Shown: positions 1-6,845, counted from the first letter of the stretch. The stretch: DNA of 9,401 nucleotides from Bacteroidota bacterium (GCA_018623785.1 JAAZVD010000038.1:1-9401), one strand, 5' to 3'. Made by a program: numbers and translations. The notes: generated from the letters alone by a model not told the origin.

Positions 1-1
1 C

Positions 2-127
2 ATTGTCGACTACAAGGGGGACACGCTGGACCCGTACGCGGTCGTTTTCATGGGGTACTGGGCCTTCGAACGCGTGGCCGATGACCCCCCGCGCGAATAC
101 CGCCCTGGAAACGCCTCTCCCCGCTGA
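2..127 (+). CDS. C-terminal fragment of an unrecognised protein (5' end outside window)
   Basis: An open frame runs in from the window edge and stops at TGA 125-127, giving 41 residues that end in PPREYRPGNASPR. The composition is protein-like, with a hydrophobic and aromatic stretch (AVVFMGYWAFERV) and acidic, proline-rich flanks. The overlapping frame 3 reading is arginine-, threonine- and serine-rich and looks like a shadow. I do not recognise the family, and 41 residues are too few to assign one. The gene converges on the yraN-like gene with a 29-nt gap in which I see no clear terminator hairpin. The call as coding rests only on composition and the open frame to the edge, so confidence is moderate. 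Confidence 0.45.
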   Translation: MVDYKGDTLDPYAVVFMGYWAFERVADDPPREYRPGNASPR

Positions 128-156
128 TGGGCACTGGAGACCGCTTGGAGAACCAC

Positions 157-540
157 TCAGGCGACAAAGGCCGACTCCAGATGCACGATCTCCAACGTCG
201 AACCGCTGCCGACAATAGCAACGACATCAAAGCGGCACGGCGTTCCCTCCATTTTTCGCTCATGAAGGAAGGCCTCCGCAGCCATGATCAGATTACGTCG
301 CTTGGCAGCATCCACAGCCGATTCGGGTAACGCAAAGGCTGCATTCTGGCGCCACTTTACTTCCACGAAGACCAAGTCCCCTCCCCGTTCGTAGTCGGCG
401 GCGGGTAGGAATGCGATCAAATCCACTTCAGCCTTCATGAAGCGGTAATTCCGCTCAAGAATGACATAGCCCTTTTCCTCGAGAAATCGGGCTGCCATCG
501 ATTCACCGGCAGTTCCCTTGTATTGTTTGGGAGATGGCAT
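157..540 (-). CDS. yraN: YraN/UPF0102 family endonuclease-like protein
   Basis: This is a predicted small nuclease-fold protein of the UPF0102 (YraN) family, whose cellular role is unsettled. From the ATG at 538-540 it is 127 aa, close to the usual 120-130 aa. It opens with the family pattern KGTAGESMAARFLEEKGYVILERNYR. The PD-(D/E)XK-type core follows: E38 and D40 in KAEVDLIAF, then E60 and K62 in FVEVKWR. The usual family wording is GEIDLI and EVKTR, so the glycine before the first glutamate is alanine here, but all acidic and lysine positions are kept. The open frame extends upstream to a TTG at 663, with an in-frame ATG at 588 preceded by a weak AGGG. Those 41 extra residues look non-conserved, so I prefer 540. 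The gene is transcribed divergently from the SAM hydrolase gene. Confidence 0.88.
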   Translation of the reverse strand: MPSPKQYKGTAGESMAARFLEEKGYVILERNYRFMKAEVDLIAFLPAADYERGGDLVFVEVKWRQNAAFALPESAVDAAKRRNLIMAAEAFLHERKMEGTPCRFDVVAIVGSGSTLEIVHLESAFVA

Positions 541-700
541 GGATAACGGATAAGGGGTGAGTGAAGGCGAGTCGGATGCAACATCCATAGTCCCTGACAG
601 GATCCGACCCGACGTATCTACCTTGGCGGGTGCGAAGTGCATCCGCTTGTTGGTATCTTGCAACGGTCTTTAGACACCTCTTCAAGCGCATCGTACCCTC
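541..700. promoter_or_regulatory. Divergent intergenic region between yraN and the SAM hydrolase gene
   Basis: This 160-bp gap between two divergent starts must hold the promoter for the plus-strand pair and probably one for yraN. A loose sigma70-like match faces right, with TTGTTG at 647-652 and TAGACA at 671-676 (18-nt spacing). It is too weak to call a promoter by itself. I found no good Bacteroidota-type TAnnTTTG element. The yraN frame stays open on the minus strand as far as 663, so part of this stretch would become coding if an upstream start were used. Confidence 0.4.
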
Positions 701-1513
701 GTGTTTGCAACCAACGGCATAGTAACCCTGACGACCGACTTTGGCGTGCAGGATGGGTATGTGGCTGCCATGAAGGGCATCATGCTGGGTATCAATCCCC
801 AACTAACGCTGGTTGACATCGCCCACGATATTGCAGCCCATGACATCATGGAGGGGGCCTTCATTCTGCGTAATGTTGCCCAATCGTTTCCTCCTGGGAC
901 GGTCCATCTGGCGGTGGTAGACCCTGGGGTGGGATCGCAACGCAAACCGATTGCCATGAAATACCGTAATCAGTTGTTTGTAGGTCCTGACAACGGCCTT
1001 TTCTCGCTTGTATTGGCAGGTCAATCCGCTGAGCGGGTAGTGGAACTCGACCAGCCACGGTTTTGGCGTCAAGAGTCAGTCAGTGCCACCTTTCATGGAC
1101 GTGATATTTTCGCCCCCGTTGCGGCTCGATTGGCAACCGGTCTTTCGCTTTCTTCCGCGGGGACTCCAACAGACTCCATGCGCTCCCTTCACTGGGCACT
1201 TCCCATCTCCGATGATCAGGGTATACAGGGCTGGGTCGTACATATCGATCGCTTTGGCAATTGCATCACGAACATTGAGCGTCAGCACTTTGATCGGCAG
1301 CGTCGGGATCGGGATTTCAAATGTTATGCCGGCAGTTCCATCATTGCCGCGAACAGTGTGACCTACTCCGACGTTGACCCCGGCGAGGCTACGGTCCTGT
1401 TCAACAGCCAGGATCATCTGGAAATTGCCATTCATCAGGGATCGGCGGCAAACCTTCTGGGTATCCGAAAAGGTGCCCCTGTCAATATCCTGTTCCTGGA
1501 CGAGAAGACGTGA
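701..1513 (+). CDS. SAM hydroxide adenosyltransferase (SAM hydrolase, DUF62 family)
   Basis: This is a 270-aa member of the family that includes fluorinase and chlorinase. The non-halogenating members use water or hydroxide to split S-adenosylmethionine into adenosine and methionine. Seen in the sequence: the N-terminal signature TLTTDFGVQDGYVAAMKG (residues 9-26), VDPGVGSQR (73-81), FVGPDNGLF (93-101), FHGRDIFAPVAA (131-142) and IDRFGNCITNI (182-192). D74, R81 and H132 match in spacing the Asp-Arg-His triad described for the hydrolase subgroup, which favours hydrolase over halogenase. It appears cytoplasmic, with no signal peptide or membrane segment. The GTG at 701 is the only sensible start: TAG at 671-673 closes the frame upstream, and any later start would cut the signature. 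Its stop overlaps the next gene's GTG, so the two are probably translationally coupled. Confidence 0.93.
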   Translation: MFATNGIVTLTTDFGVQDGYVAAMKGIMLGINPQLTLVDIAHDIAAHDIMEGAFILRNVAQSFPPGTVHLAVVDPGVGSQRKPIAMKYRNQLFVGPDNGLFSLVLAGQSAERVVELDQPRFWRQESVSATFHGRDIFAPVAARLATGLSLSSAGTPTDSMRSLHWALPISDDQGIQGWVVHIDRFGNCITNIERQHFDRQRRDRDFKCYAGSSIIAANSVTYSDVDPGEATVLFNSQDHLEIAIHQGSAANLLGIRKGAPVNILFLDEKT

Positions 1514-2589
1514 AGTCTACAGCGCATTCAGACATAGACGAATTTTACCTGTACGCCCAATTGGTTGCCGACAACGCCGAGGAAGCCGCGGCGTTGGTTC
1601 AAGCAGCCTTGACTGAGCGACAGATGGGCAATCTGAATAAAGCTCAGGACCTCGTTGCGCATCTTTGGAAACGTCGCTATCCGGCTGAACATCCTGGGCA
1701 AAGCGGTTCGTGGTTGGCACTGCGCCAAGTGCCCGAGACGCTCGACAGCATGCTACCACAGCTTATGTCTCGGCTGAACCCTTCCCGTCGCCTGGCCATT
1801 GTGAGTGCCTATCGAGACGAACATGATTCCTCCGAGAAAGATGTGTTTCTCTTGACGGTTAAACGGGCCCTTGAATCCCACAACCTGTCAGAAATTGCCG
1901 ATCGTGTGTCGCCTGAAGCCTTGGAATCCTCCATGCACCGGTATATCGAAGCGCGATTTACACCCGTTCCGGATGCCCTTCGACAGGCTCTTGAGAAAAA
2001 GAGCGCACCGTCTCCGGGACCTCACGCCTCCGGACGCACCCGGGTACCTTTTTCAGCCCGTATCGCAGCAGGTGTGTTGATCATTCTGCTCTCCGCCGCC
2101 ATCGGCTCCTGGATCACGTCGGACCCGATACCATCGCCAACGACCCGATCGGAGCTCTTTGACGATCTGGCAAGTCGGACCGTGGGCGACGCGGACTTCA
2201 GGACGTCGGACCCGGAGCAGGTAGAACGCCTAGTGGCAGACCGATTGGATTGGCAGCTGCACGTGCCTCAATTGGAGGATGGGACGTTGCGTGGCCTGTC
2301 CACTATGGATCTCGGCTCCGGACTGCGTATTCCGGTCATTCACTATGACGACCAGCTGAGCGGAGGGGACCTTGTGGTATCTGTTTTGGACTATCGTTTT
2401 CTGGATCGTGCTCGTGACGTTTACCTGATAGACGAGCGGATCCTGAATCAGATAGCGGAGGAGCGTGCCGTAGACATTCGGAATGCTCCTGACTTTTTCC
2501 GTGTCACCTGGCGCTACCGTGATGATATCTACGTGGCCATGACCCGCGCTGCTGATGCCGGATTGAGAAATCGTTTCCGGTTTGACTGA
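1510..2589 (+). CDS. Single-pass membrane protein with sigma-like N-terminus and anti-sigma-like C-terminus (putative regulator)
   Basis: I cannot name a family for this 359-aa protein. Residues 1-160 are helical and charged, and 181-201 form one strong membrane helix (IAAGVLIILLSAAIGSWIT). Residues 215-359 form a probable extracytoplasmic domain. Two N-terminal stretches recall ECF sigma factors: YLYAQLVADNAEEAAALVQAAL (about 13-34; region 2 usually reads DAEDLVQ) and LMSRLNPSRRLAIVSAY followed by VKRAL (about 85-120; region 4-like). The C-terminal pattern, with LHVPQLEDGTLRGLSTMDLGSGLRIPVIHYDD and later VTWRYRDDIYVAMT, recalls outer domains of RsiW/ChrR-like anti-sigma factors. No HxxxCxxC zinc motif is seen. 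These resemblances are by eye and are inference. The GTG start at 1510 overlaps the SAM hydrolase stop by 4 nt. The gene ends 24 nt from the convergent kinase gene. Confidence 0.8.
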   Translation: MKSTAHSDIDEFYLYAQLVADNAEEAAALVQAALTERQMGNLNKAQDLVAHLWKRRYPAEHPGQSGSWLALRQVPETLDSMLPQLMSRLNPSRRLAIVSAYRDEHDSSEKDVFLLTVKRALESHNLSEIADRVSPEALESSMHRYIEARFTPVPDALRQALEKKSAPSPGPHASGRTRVPFSARIAAGVLIILLSAAIGSWITSDPIPSPTTRSELFDDLASRTVGDADFRTSDPEQVERLVADRLDWQLHVPQLEDGTLRGLSTMDLGSGLRIPVIHYDDQLSGGDLVVSVLDYRFLDRARDVYLIDERILNQIAEERAVDIRNAPDFFRVTWRYRDDIYVAMTRAADAGLRNRFRFD

Positions 2590-2613
2590 CCCGCGCAGCA
2601 AGCATCAGATAGA

Positions 2614-4008
2614 TCAGCGAGCAGGTATCTCTATGCGGAAGATGGAGCCCTCCCCTAGACGTGAGCCTACCAGTGAAAGCGAACCGCCGTGGTAGTCCTC
2701 GATGATCCGCTTTGCCAAGCTTAGACCGAGCCCCCATCCCCGTTTCTTGGTGCTGTAGCCGGGGCGGAACACATTCTTCCATTGCCTGCGATCGATACCC
2801 TTGCCCGTGTCAGAGACATCGATGCGTATGTTGTTTCCAGCCTCAGACGCCTCTATTTGAATAGTGCCTCTGCCCTCTTCCATGGCGTCAAGAGCATTCT
2901 TCAAGAGGTTCTCGATTACCCATTCGAATAGATCCATGTTGATCGGTGCCGAAAGATAGGCATCCGCATCCACCACGATCCGAATGAATGCACCACGCTG
3001 AGGCAACCTGCGTCGCATGTAATCGGCCGTAGTCTCCAACACGGGAGCAACAGGTTGCAGGTCCAACTTGGGAAGACTTCCGATATCCGAAAAGCGGGAG
3101 GTGACACGCTCGAGCCGGTCGATGTCCTTTTCAATCTCCAGAAATGCCTCCTCGTCGGCTTCCGGAGAAGCCCCATCCTGCCGGTTCAGGCGCAGCATCT
3201 CGACCCAGCCCATCAAACTGGAAATAGGCGTTCCCAATTGGTGGGCGGCCTCTTTGGCCATGCCCACCCACAGGCTGCTTTGTTCACTTCGCCGGATATA
3301 GGAGAAACCGAAGTATCCGACAAGGACGAACAAACCCACGAACAAGAGTTGGATGTAGGGAAACCATCGCAATCTGGCTACGAGATCCGATTCCCCGTAA
3401 TAGAGGATCTGCACGAACCGCGTGGCTGGAAACAGATCTGTCTCCGGAAAATTGACCACAATAGGTATCGGATCATTGACCAACGACAGCTCTTCTGCCC
3501 GTGTGAGCAAACGGGATACGTACGCGTCTCGCTTTTCCGGTGATACCCCCTCCAGGGATTCCACGGGCATATCTACGTTGCGCCAGAATCCGGGTAATCC
3601 AGAGGCTGAATCCACCACAATAGCAGGAATACCACTTTGGAGGCTGGAGTTGGATACGATGGCGTCCTGAATGAAGGTAATTCCCTGATCCACATGCCCC
3701 GCCCGTGCCCAGGCAAGGGCGGCACGATACCGTTCCACATCAGCCGCATCCAAGCCTGCAATACCACGCACGCCGTTGAGCAATTGCTCCAGCGCATCGT
3801 AGTCTGATGCAGCCGGCTGCATCGCTGCCTGCTGTTGCGCCAAAGGGACCTGCTCCAAGGCCTCTGCCCACAACTCGATTACGGCCGTTTCACGTTCCTT
3901 GAGCTGCCCCACCAAACGTGTCGTGTACCACAGAGAGGCCACAGCAATCAGGACCGCAAAAGCGATGAGCCCGAGCTTGAGATTCGTAGATAACCGGTAG
4001 GCGCGCAT
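2614..4008 (-). CDS. Membrane sensor histidine kinase
   Basis: This 464-aa two-component sensor kinase has a first membrane helix at about 11-29, an extracytoplasmic sensor region of about 185 residues (30-213) of no recognised fold, and a second helix at about 214-237. The catalytic core follows directly, with no HAMP or PAS domain visible. H256 in MAKEAAHQLGTPISSLMGW is the predicted phosphorylated histidine. The N-box is at 361-374 (WVIENLLKNALDAM, N367 and N371), G1 at 400-404 (DTGKGID), the F-box near FRPGYSTKKRG, and G2 at 424-430 (GWGLGLS). The core is therefore complete and probably active. No response regulator is in the window, so the partner is unknown. The start ATG (4006-4008) lies 6 nt after the purA stop, which implies co-transcription with purA. 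I see no clear Shine-Dalgarno sequence. Confidence 0.93.
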   Translation of the reverse strand: MRAYRLSTNLKLGLIAFAVLIAVASLWYTTRLVGQLKERETAVIELWAEALEQVPLAQQQAAMQPAASDYDALEQLLNGVRGIAGLDAADVERYRAALAWARAGHVDQGITFIQDAIVSNSSLQSGIPAIVVDSASGLPGFWRNVDMPVESLEGVSPEKRDAYVSRLLTRAEELSLVNDPIPIVVNFPETDLFPATRFVQILYYGESDLVARLRWFPYIQLLFVGLFVLVGYFGFSYIRRSEQSSLWVGMAKEAAHQLGTPISSLMGWVEMLRLNRQDGASPEADEEAFLEIEKDIDRLERVTSRFSDIGSLPKLDLQPVAPVLETTADYMRRRLPQRGAFIRIVVDADAYLSAPINMDLFEWVIENLLKNALDAMEEGRGTIQIEASEAGNNIRIDVSDTGKGIDRRQWKNVFRPGYSTKKRGWGLGLSLAKRIIEDYHGGSLSLVGSRLGEGSIFRIEIPAR

Positions 4009-4014
4009 CCGGCT

Positions 4015-5289
4015 CTAACACACGATGGTCTGTTCCCGTTTCGGACCGGAAGAAACAATCGAAGCCGGCACGTTCAGGTAGTCTGAGATGAAATCCAGGT
4101 AATCCCTTGCCTCGGAAGGAAGCTCTTCCATCGTGGTCACGCCGGTAATGTCCTTTCGCCAACCAGGCAAGGTCTCGTACTCGGGTTCGATGCGCTCCAG
4201 GGTACGGATATCGTTCGGAAAGCGACGCGTACTCTTGCCATCCACACGATACCCGGTGCAGACCTTGATCTCAGCCAGATCGGAAAGCACATCCAGCTTC
4301 GTGATGGCCAGGTCAGTGAACCCGTTGATCATGGTCGTATATCGTAGGGCCACAAGGTCGAGCCAGCCGCAACGGCGGGGGCGTCCCGTGGTAGCACCGA
4401 ATTCAGCTCCTGTGCGGCGCAGCTCTTCTCCCGTTTCATCCAGCAGTTCGGTTGGGAAGGGACCGTTTCCGACTCGTGTGCAATAGGCTTTAACGATGCC
4501 GATGACGCGATTGATAGCGGTGGGCGGCACCCCGAGTCCGGTGCAGCATCCCCCAACCGTCGGGTGGGATGACGTCACGAAGGGGTACGTACCAAAATCC
4601 ACATCCAGCAACGAACCTTGGGCACCTTCGGCCAGGACATTCTTACCCTCAGTCAGCGCCTGACCCAACAGCTCGGTCGTATCCGTCACAAACGGATCGA
4701 TGAGTTTGTCGAACTCGACGTACTCCTCGATGATGGCCTCGACATCCAATTCATCAGCGCCGTAGACATTTTGCAGGATGGCATTCTTCTCCTCCATGGA
4801 GGTGAGGAGCTTCTTGCGCAGTACATCCCTGTCAAGGAGATCCACGACGCGAATCCCGGTCCGTGCAAATTTGTCCACATATGAAGGACCGATGCCCCTG
4901 CCCGTCGTACCGATGGCGCCGGCATCCCGCCATCGCTCCCGAGCCTCCTCAACCCTCTTGTGATACGGCATGATAAGGTGCGCATTGTGCGAAATATGCA
5001 ACCGTCCCTCTACCTCGTAGCCGAGTTCACGGATCATGTCGATCTCCTTCATCACAGCCACGGGGTCGATGACGACACCATTGCCGATGACACACTGTAC
5101 ACCCCCGTGAAATATGCCGCTTGGAACGAGGTGAAGGACGAATTCCTTGTCATCCCAGCAGATGGTATGACCGGCATTGGCACCGCCTTGATACCGGGCT
5201 ACGATATCGATGTCCTTCGCAATCAGGTCGACGATTTTACCTTTTCCCTCGTCGCCCCATTGGCTTCCGATGACTACCGTTACTGGCAT
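4015..5289 (-). CDS. purA: Adenylosuccinate synthetase
   Basis: PurA catalyses the GTP-dependent joining of IMP and aspartate to adenylosuccinate, the first committed step from IMP to AMP, in the cytoplasm. The 424-aa protein is full length (family about 420-435 aa). It starts with the diagnostic VIGSQWGDEGKGKIVD, where D13 is the catalytic base and H41 in GGANAGHT is the catalytic acid. Further signatures are GTTGRGIGPSYVDKFARTGIRV (127-148), EGAQGSLLDVDFGTYPFVTSSHPT (221-244), GATTGRPRRCGWLD (298-311, covering the aspartate-binding loop), TKLDVLSD (330-337) and the C-terminal SSGPKREQTI. No key residue is missing. The ATG at 5287-5289 fits the family start exactly. The gene is separated from the upstream STAS gene by 222 bp of structured sequence and runs into the kinase gene 6 nt downstream. 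Confidence 0.98.
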   Translation of the reverse strand: MPVTVVIGSQWGDEGKGKIVDLIAKDIDIVARYQGGANAGHTICWDDKEFVLHLVPSGIFHGGVQCVIGNGVVIDPVAVMKEIDMIRELGYEVEGRLHISHNAHLIMPYHKRVEEARERWRDAGAIGTTGRGIGPSYVDKFARTGIRVVDLLDRDVLRKKLLTSMEEKNAILQNVYGADELDVEAIIEEYVEFDKLIDPFVTDTTELLGQALTEGKNVLAEGAQGSLLDVDFGTYPFVTSSHPTVGGCCTGLGVPPTAINRVIGIVKAYCTRVGNGPFPTELLDETGEELRRTGAEFGATTGRPRRCGWLDLVALRYTTMINGFTDLAITKLDVLSDLAEIKVCTGYRVDGKSTRRFPNDIRTLERIEPEYETLPGWRKDITGVTTMEELPSEARDYLDFISDYLNVPASIVSSGPKREQTIVC

Positions 5290-5307
5290 GGCACTCTGGC
5301 TTGGATG

Positions 5308-5325
5308 GGTGCGGTATTCCGCACC
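5308..5325 (-). promoter_or_regulatory. Perfect 7-bp stem-loop just upstream of purA
   Basis: GGTGCGG (5308-5314) and CCGCACC (5319-5325) are perfect inverted repeats around a 4-nt loop. The structure ends 18 nt before the purA ATG, where it could affect ribosome access if it is in the mRNA. The repeat is seen directly. Any regulatory role is inference, and it could equally be a palindromic protein-binding site. Confidence 0.4.
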
Positions 5326-5352
5326 GAAATGATGGAAAATCGACGCTGTTCA

Positions 5353-5372
5353 GCAGGGTAGTCTCACCCTGC
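5353..5372 (-). promoter_or_regulatory. Perfect 7-bp stem-loop in the purA upstream region
   Basis: GCAGGGT (5353-5359) and ACCCTGC (5366-5372) form a perfect inverted repeat with a 6-nt loop. Outside an asymmetric internal loop, further AGC/GCT pairing is possible. No T-run follows on the minus strand, so it does not look like a terminator. An operator or a folded leader element are the alternatives. Confidence 0.4.
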
Positions 5373-5427
5373 CCAGCAATCTGTTGCACAGCGGGACGCC
5401 CTTGCCTGCGCACAAACAAACGACGAA

Positions 5428-5451
5428 GGCGGCGGACATACGTCCGCCGCC
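5428..5451 (-). terminator. Strong 10-bp GC hairpin, probable terminator between the STAS gene and purA
   Basis: GGCGGCGGAC (5428-5437) and GTCCGCCGCC (5442-5451) are perfectly complementary with a 4-nt ATAC loop. On the minus strand the hairpin is followed by a T-rich but interrupted tail (TTCGTCGTTTGTTTG), which fits an intrinsic terminator for transcripts coming from the STAS side. The plus-strand side has no T-run. It lies about 60 nt past the STAS stop and 139 nt before purA. The imperfect tail leaves open that it is a leader or attenuator element. Confidence 0.55.
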
Positions 5452-5470
5452 TGATGACCGTCAATCTGAG

Positions 5471-5496
5471 AAAACGATCTTTACGTTAGCAGATCG
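5471..5496 (-). terminator. Candidate intrinsic terminator directly after the STAS gene
   Basis: On the minus strand CGATCT (5491-5496) pairs with AGATCG (5475-5480) across a 10-nt loop. Two more G-T pairs are possible at the base. A TTTT run (5471-5474) follows immediately. It sits 15 nt past the STAS stop codon. The stem is short and only half GC, so it is weaker than a textbook terminator. Together with the stronger hairpin at 5428-5451 it suggests transcription ends between the STAS gene and purA. Confidence 0.45.
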
Positions 5497-5511
5497 CCCC
5501 GCTTCGCAGTC

Positions 5512-5853
5512 TTACTCTTCGAAGCTCTTTGCAGCCGCTTCCACGGTGTCAAAGTGCTTGAAAACGGTAATCAGCTTCGTGATGACCAGTAACGACTGGA
5601 TTCGATCGGCAACACTGGCCAACCGCAGATCGCCGCCCGCATTACGCATGGTCGTCATGGCACTGATCAGCATCCCGAGTCCGCTCGAATTCATGACCTT
5701 GACTTTGGACAGATCGACCACAACGTTGGTCTTACCGGCCTCCTTCAGTTCATGCAACGAGTCGTGCAGTTTCGAGCCGTCAGGTCCGCCCATTACATTA
5801 CCCTTCAGCGTAATGACTACGCAGTTATACCGCTCGTCTACGTTGTAATTCAT
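5512..5853 (-). CDS. STAS-domain anti-sigma factor antagonist
   Basis: This 113-aa single-domain protein of the SpoIIAA/RsbV type typically works in a partner-switching circuit, binding an anti-sigma factor or kinase when unphosphorylated. The opening VVITLKGNVMGGPDGSKLHDSLHEL matches the STAS beta-alpha pattern. VVVDLSKVKVMNSSGLGMLISA (44-65) holds the phosphorylation motif, with S56 or S57 as the acceptor. The usual Asp just before the serines is Asn (N55), a conservative change. The protein is cytoplasmic. No RsbW-like kinase, PP2C phosphatase or sigma factor is adjacent, so the partner must be elsewhere. The ATG at 5851-5853 has an AGGT about 7 nt upstream, one of the few recognisable ribosome-binding sites here. 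It lies 54 nt after secF and may share its transcript. Confidence 0.9.
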   Translation of the reverse strand: MNYNVDERYNCVVITLKGNVMGGPDGSKLHDSLHELKEAGKTNVVVDLSKVKVMNSSGLGMLISAMTTMRNAGGDLRLASVADRIQSLLVITKLITVFKHFDTVEAAAKSFEE

Positions 5854-5907
5854 GGTATTACCTGAAAACCTGTCACGGGTGGAACGGGGTATGCTGCCTG
5901 ACCTTGA

Positions 5908-6816
5908 TCAGCGCGCTCTTGCAACCCGCTTCCGCAATTCAAGCACGATAGGCGAGGCTACGAAAACGGACGAGTACGTACCAATCAGAACCCCGACGAT
6001 CAGCGCAAACGCAAAACCGCGTAGAACCTCGCCGCCGAATATAAAGAGGACCACCACCACGAACAAGGTCGTCCCGGAGGTGACCAACGTACGGCTCAGG
6101 GTGTTGTTGATCGACTTGTTGACGATGTCCTCGTACTTCTCGGACTTGAAGATGCCGGTGTATTCCCTGATGCGGTCAAACACGACCACGGTATCGTTCA
6201 GCGAATACCCGACAATAGTCAGGAAGGCGGCAATGATCGTCTGATCAATCTGCAGCGAGAAGGGCACGAATCCATGGAAAATGGAGAAAATACCCAGCGT
6301 GATGGTTACGTCGTGGAAGAGTGCAGCCACCGCACCAACACCGAAGCGCCACTCGAATCGCAGCAGGATGTAAACGAAAATGACCAGCAGAGAACCCAGA
6401 ATCGAATAAATGGCGCCCTGCTTAAGATCGTCCGCAAAGCGTGGGCTGACAGCATACGTCCCTTCCACGGTGGGTTCCGAGCCGGGAAAATCCCGCTCGA
6501 TGGTGCTCAGAATTGTGTTCTGAATGACACTTACGTCCTCGTCGCCGACAGCTCGCACGAGGAGCATTCCTTCTCCGTACGTCTTGACCTCCGGCTCGGC
6601 ACCAAGGGCTTCCGCCAAGGAGGACCGAACAGCAGTTACGTCCAACTGCTCAGTGGAGTCGATAACAAACTCACGACCTCCACGGAAGTCAATACCGACT
6701 TCCAGGCCGTGCAGAAACAGGGATACCACCGACGCCAGAATCAGGATGCCGGAAATGATGTATCCCTTACGGCGCGACGCCGTGAACTGAAAGTTCGAGT
6801 TTTCTAGAATACGCAT
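5908..6816 (-). CDS. secF: Protein translocase subunit SecF
   Basis: SecF is the smaller membrane partner of SecD. The pair uses the proton motive force to help SecYEG-exported proteins leave the translocon on the outer face. The 302-aa protein is full length. It has a first helix at about 18-36, the signature GIDFRGG (41-47), and a first extracytoplasmic domain (about 48-130). A five-helix block follows from about 135 on, with FEWRFGVGAVAALFHDV (154-170), VGYSLNDTVVVFDRIRE (202-218, the most conserved SecF motif), NNTLSRTLVTSGTT (237-250) and GEVLRGFAFALIVGVLIGTYSS (262-283). The ATG at 6814-6816 gives the expected N-terminus. It lies 62 nt after secD, and a short hairpin in the gap (GGGCC/GGCCC, 6832-6845) sits 15 nt before the start. 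No Shine-Dalgarno sequence is visible. Confidence 0.97.
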   Translation of the reverse strand: MRILENSNFQFTASRRKGYIISGILILASVVSLFLHGLEVGIDFRGGREFVIDSTEQLDVTAVRSSLAEALGAEPEVKTYGEGMLLVRAVGDEDVSVIQNTILSTIERDFPGSEPTVEGTYAVSPRFADDLKQGAIYSILGSLLVIFVYILLRFEWRFGVGAVAALFHDVTITLGIFSIFHGFVPFSLQIDQTIIAAFLTIVGYSLNDTVVVFDRIREYTGIFKSEKYEDIVNKSINNTLSRTLVTSGTTLFVVVVLFIFGGEVLRGFAFALIVGVLIGTYSSVFVASPIVLELRKRVARAR

Positions 6817-6831
6817 GATTGTGTGTGTTCA

Positions 6832-6845
6832 GGGCCAGACGGCCC
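6832..6845 (-). promoter_or_regulatory. Short 5-bp stem-loop in the secD-secF gap
   Basis: GGGCC (6832-6836) and GGCCC (6841-6845) pair around a 4-nt loop, 15 nt before the secF ATG. No T-run follows, so it is not an intrinsic terminator. It might stabilise the message or modulate secF translation. It is short enough to be chance at this GC content. Confidence 0.25.

Noticed and set aside
647..676. Sigma70-like promoter (TTGTTG, 18 nt, TAGACA) ahead of the SAM hydrolase
   Set aside because: The -10 match is poor and Bacteroidota promoters differ. I mention it in the intergenic entry but do not call it as a promoter.
701..1513. Possibility that the DUF62 protein is a fluorinase or chlorinase
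   Set aside because: The Asp-Arg-His residues D74, R81 and H132 typical of the SAM-hydrolysing subgroup are present at the right spacing, and no halometabolite genes are nearby.
3055..3543. 162-aa plus-strand open frame inside the kinase gene
   Set aside because: It is fully antisense to the kinase core, whose motifs are intact, and its own translation shows no domain-like pattern.
5384..5848. 154-aa plus-strand open frame across the STAS gene
   Set aside because: It is antisense to a clear STAS domain, and its start lies within the hairpin region upstream of purA. The composition is shadow-like.
6274..6807. 177-aa plus-strand open frame inside secF
   Set aside because: It is antisense to secF, which has all family motifs. 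The frame is a by-product of secF codon use.
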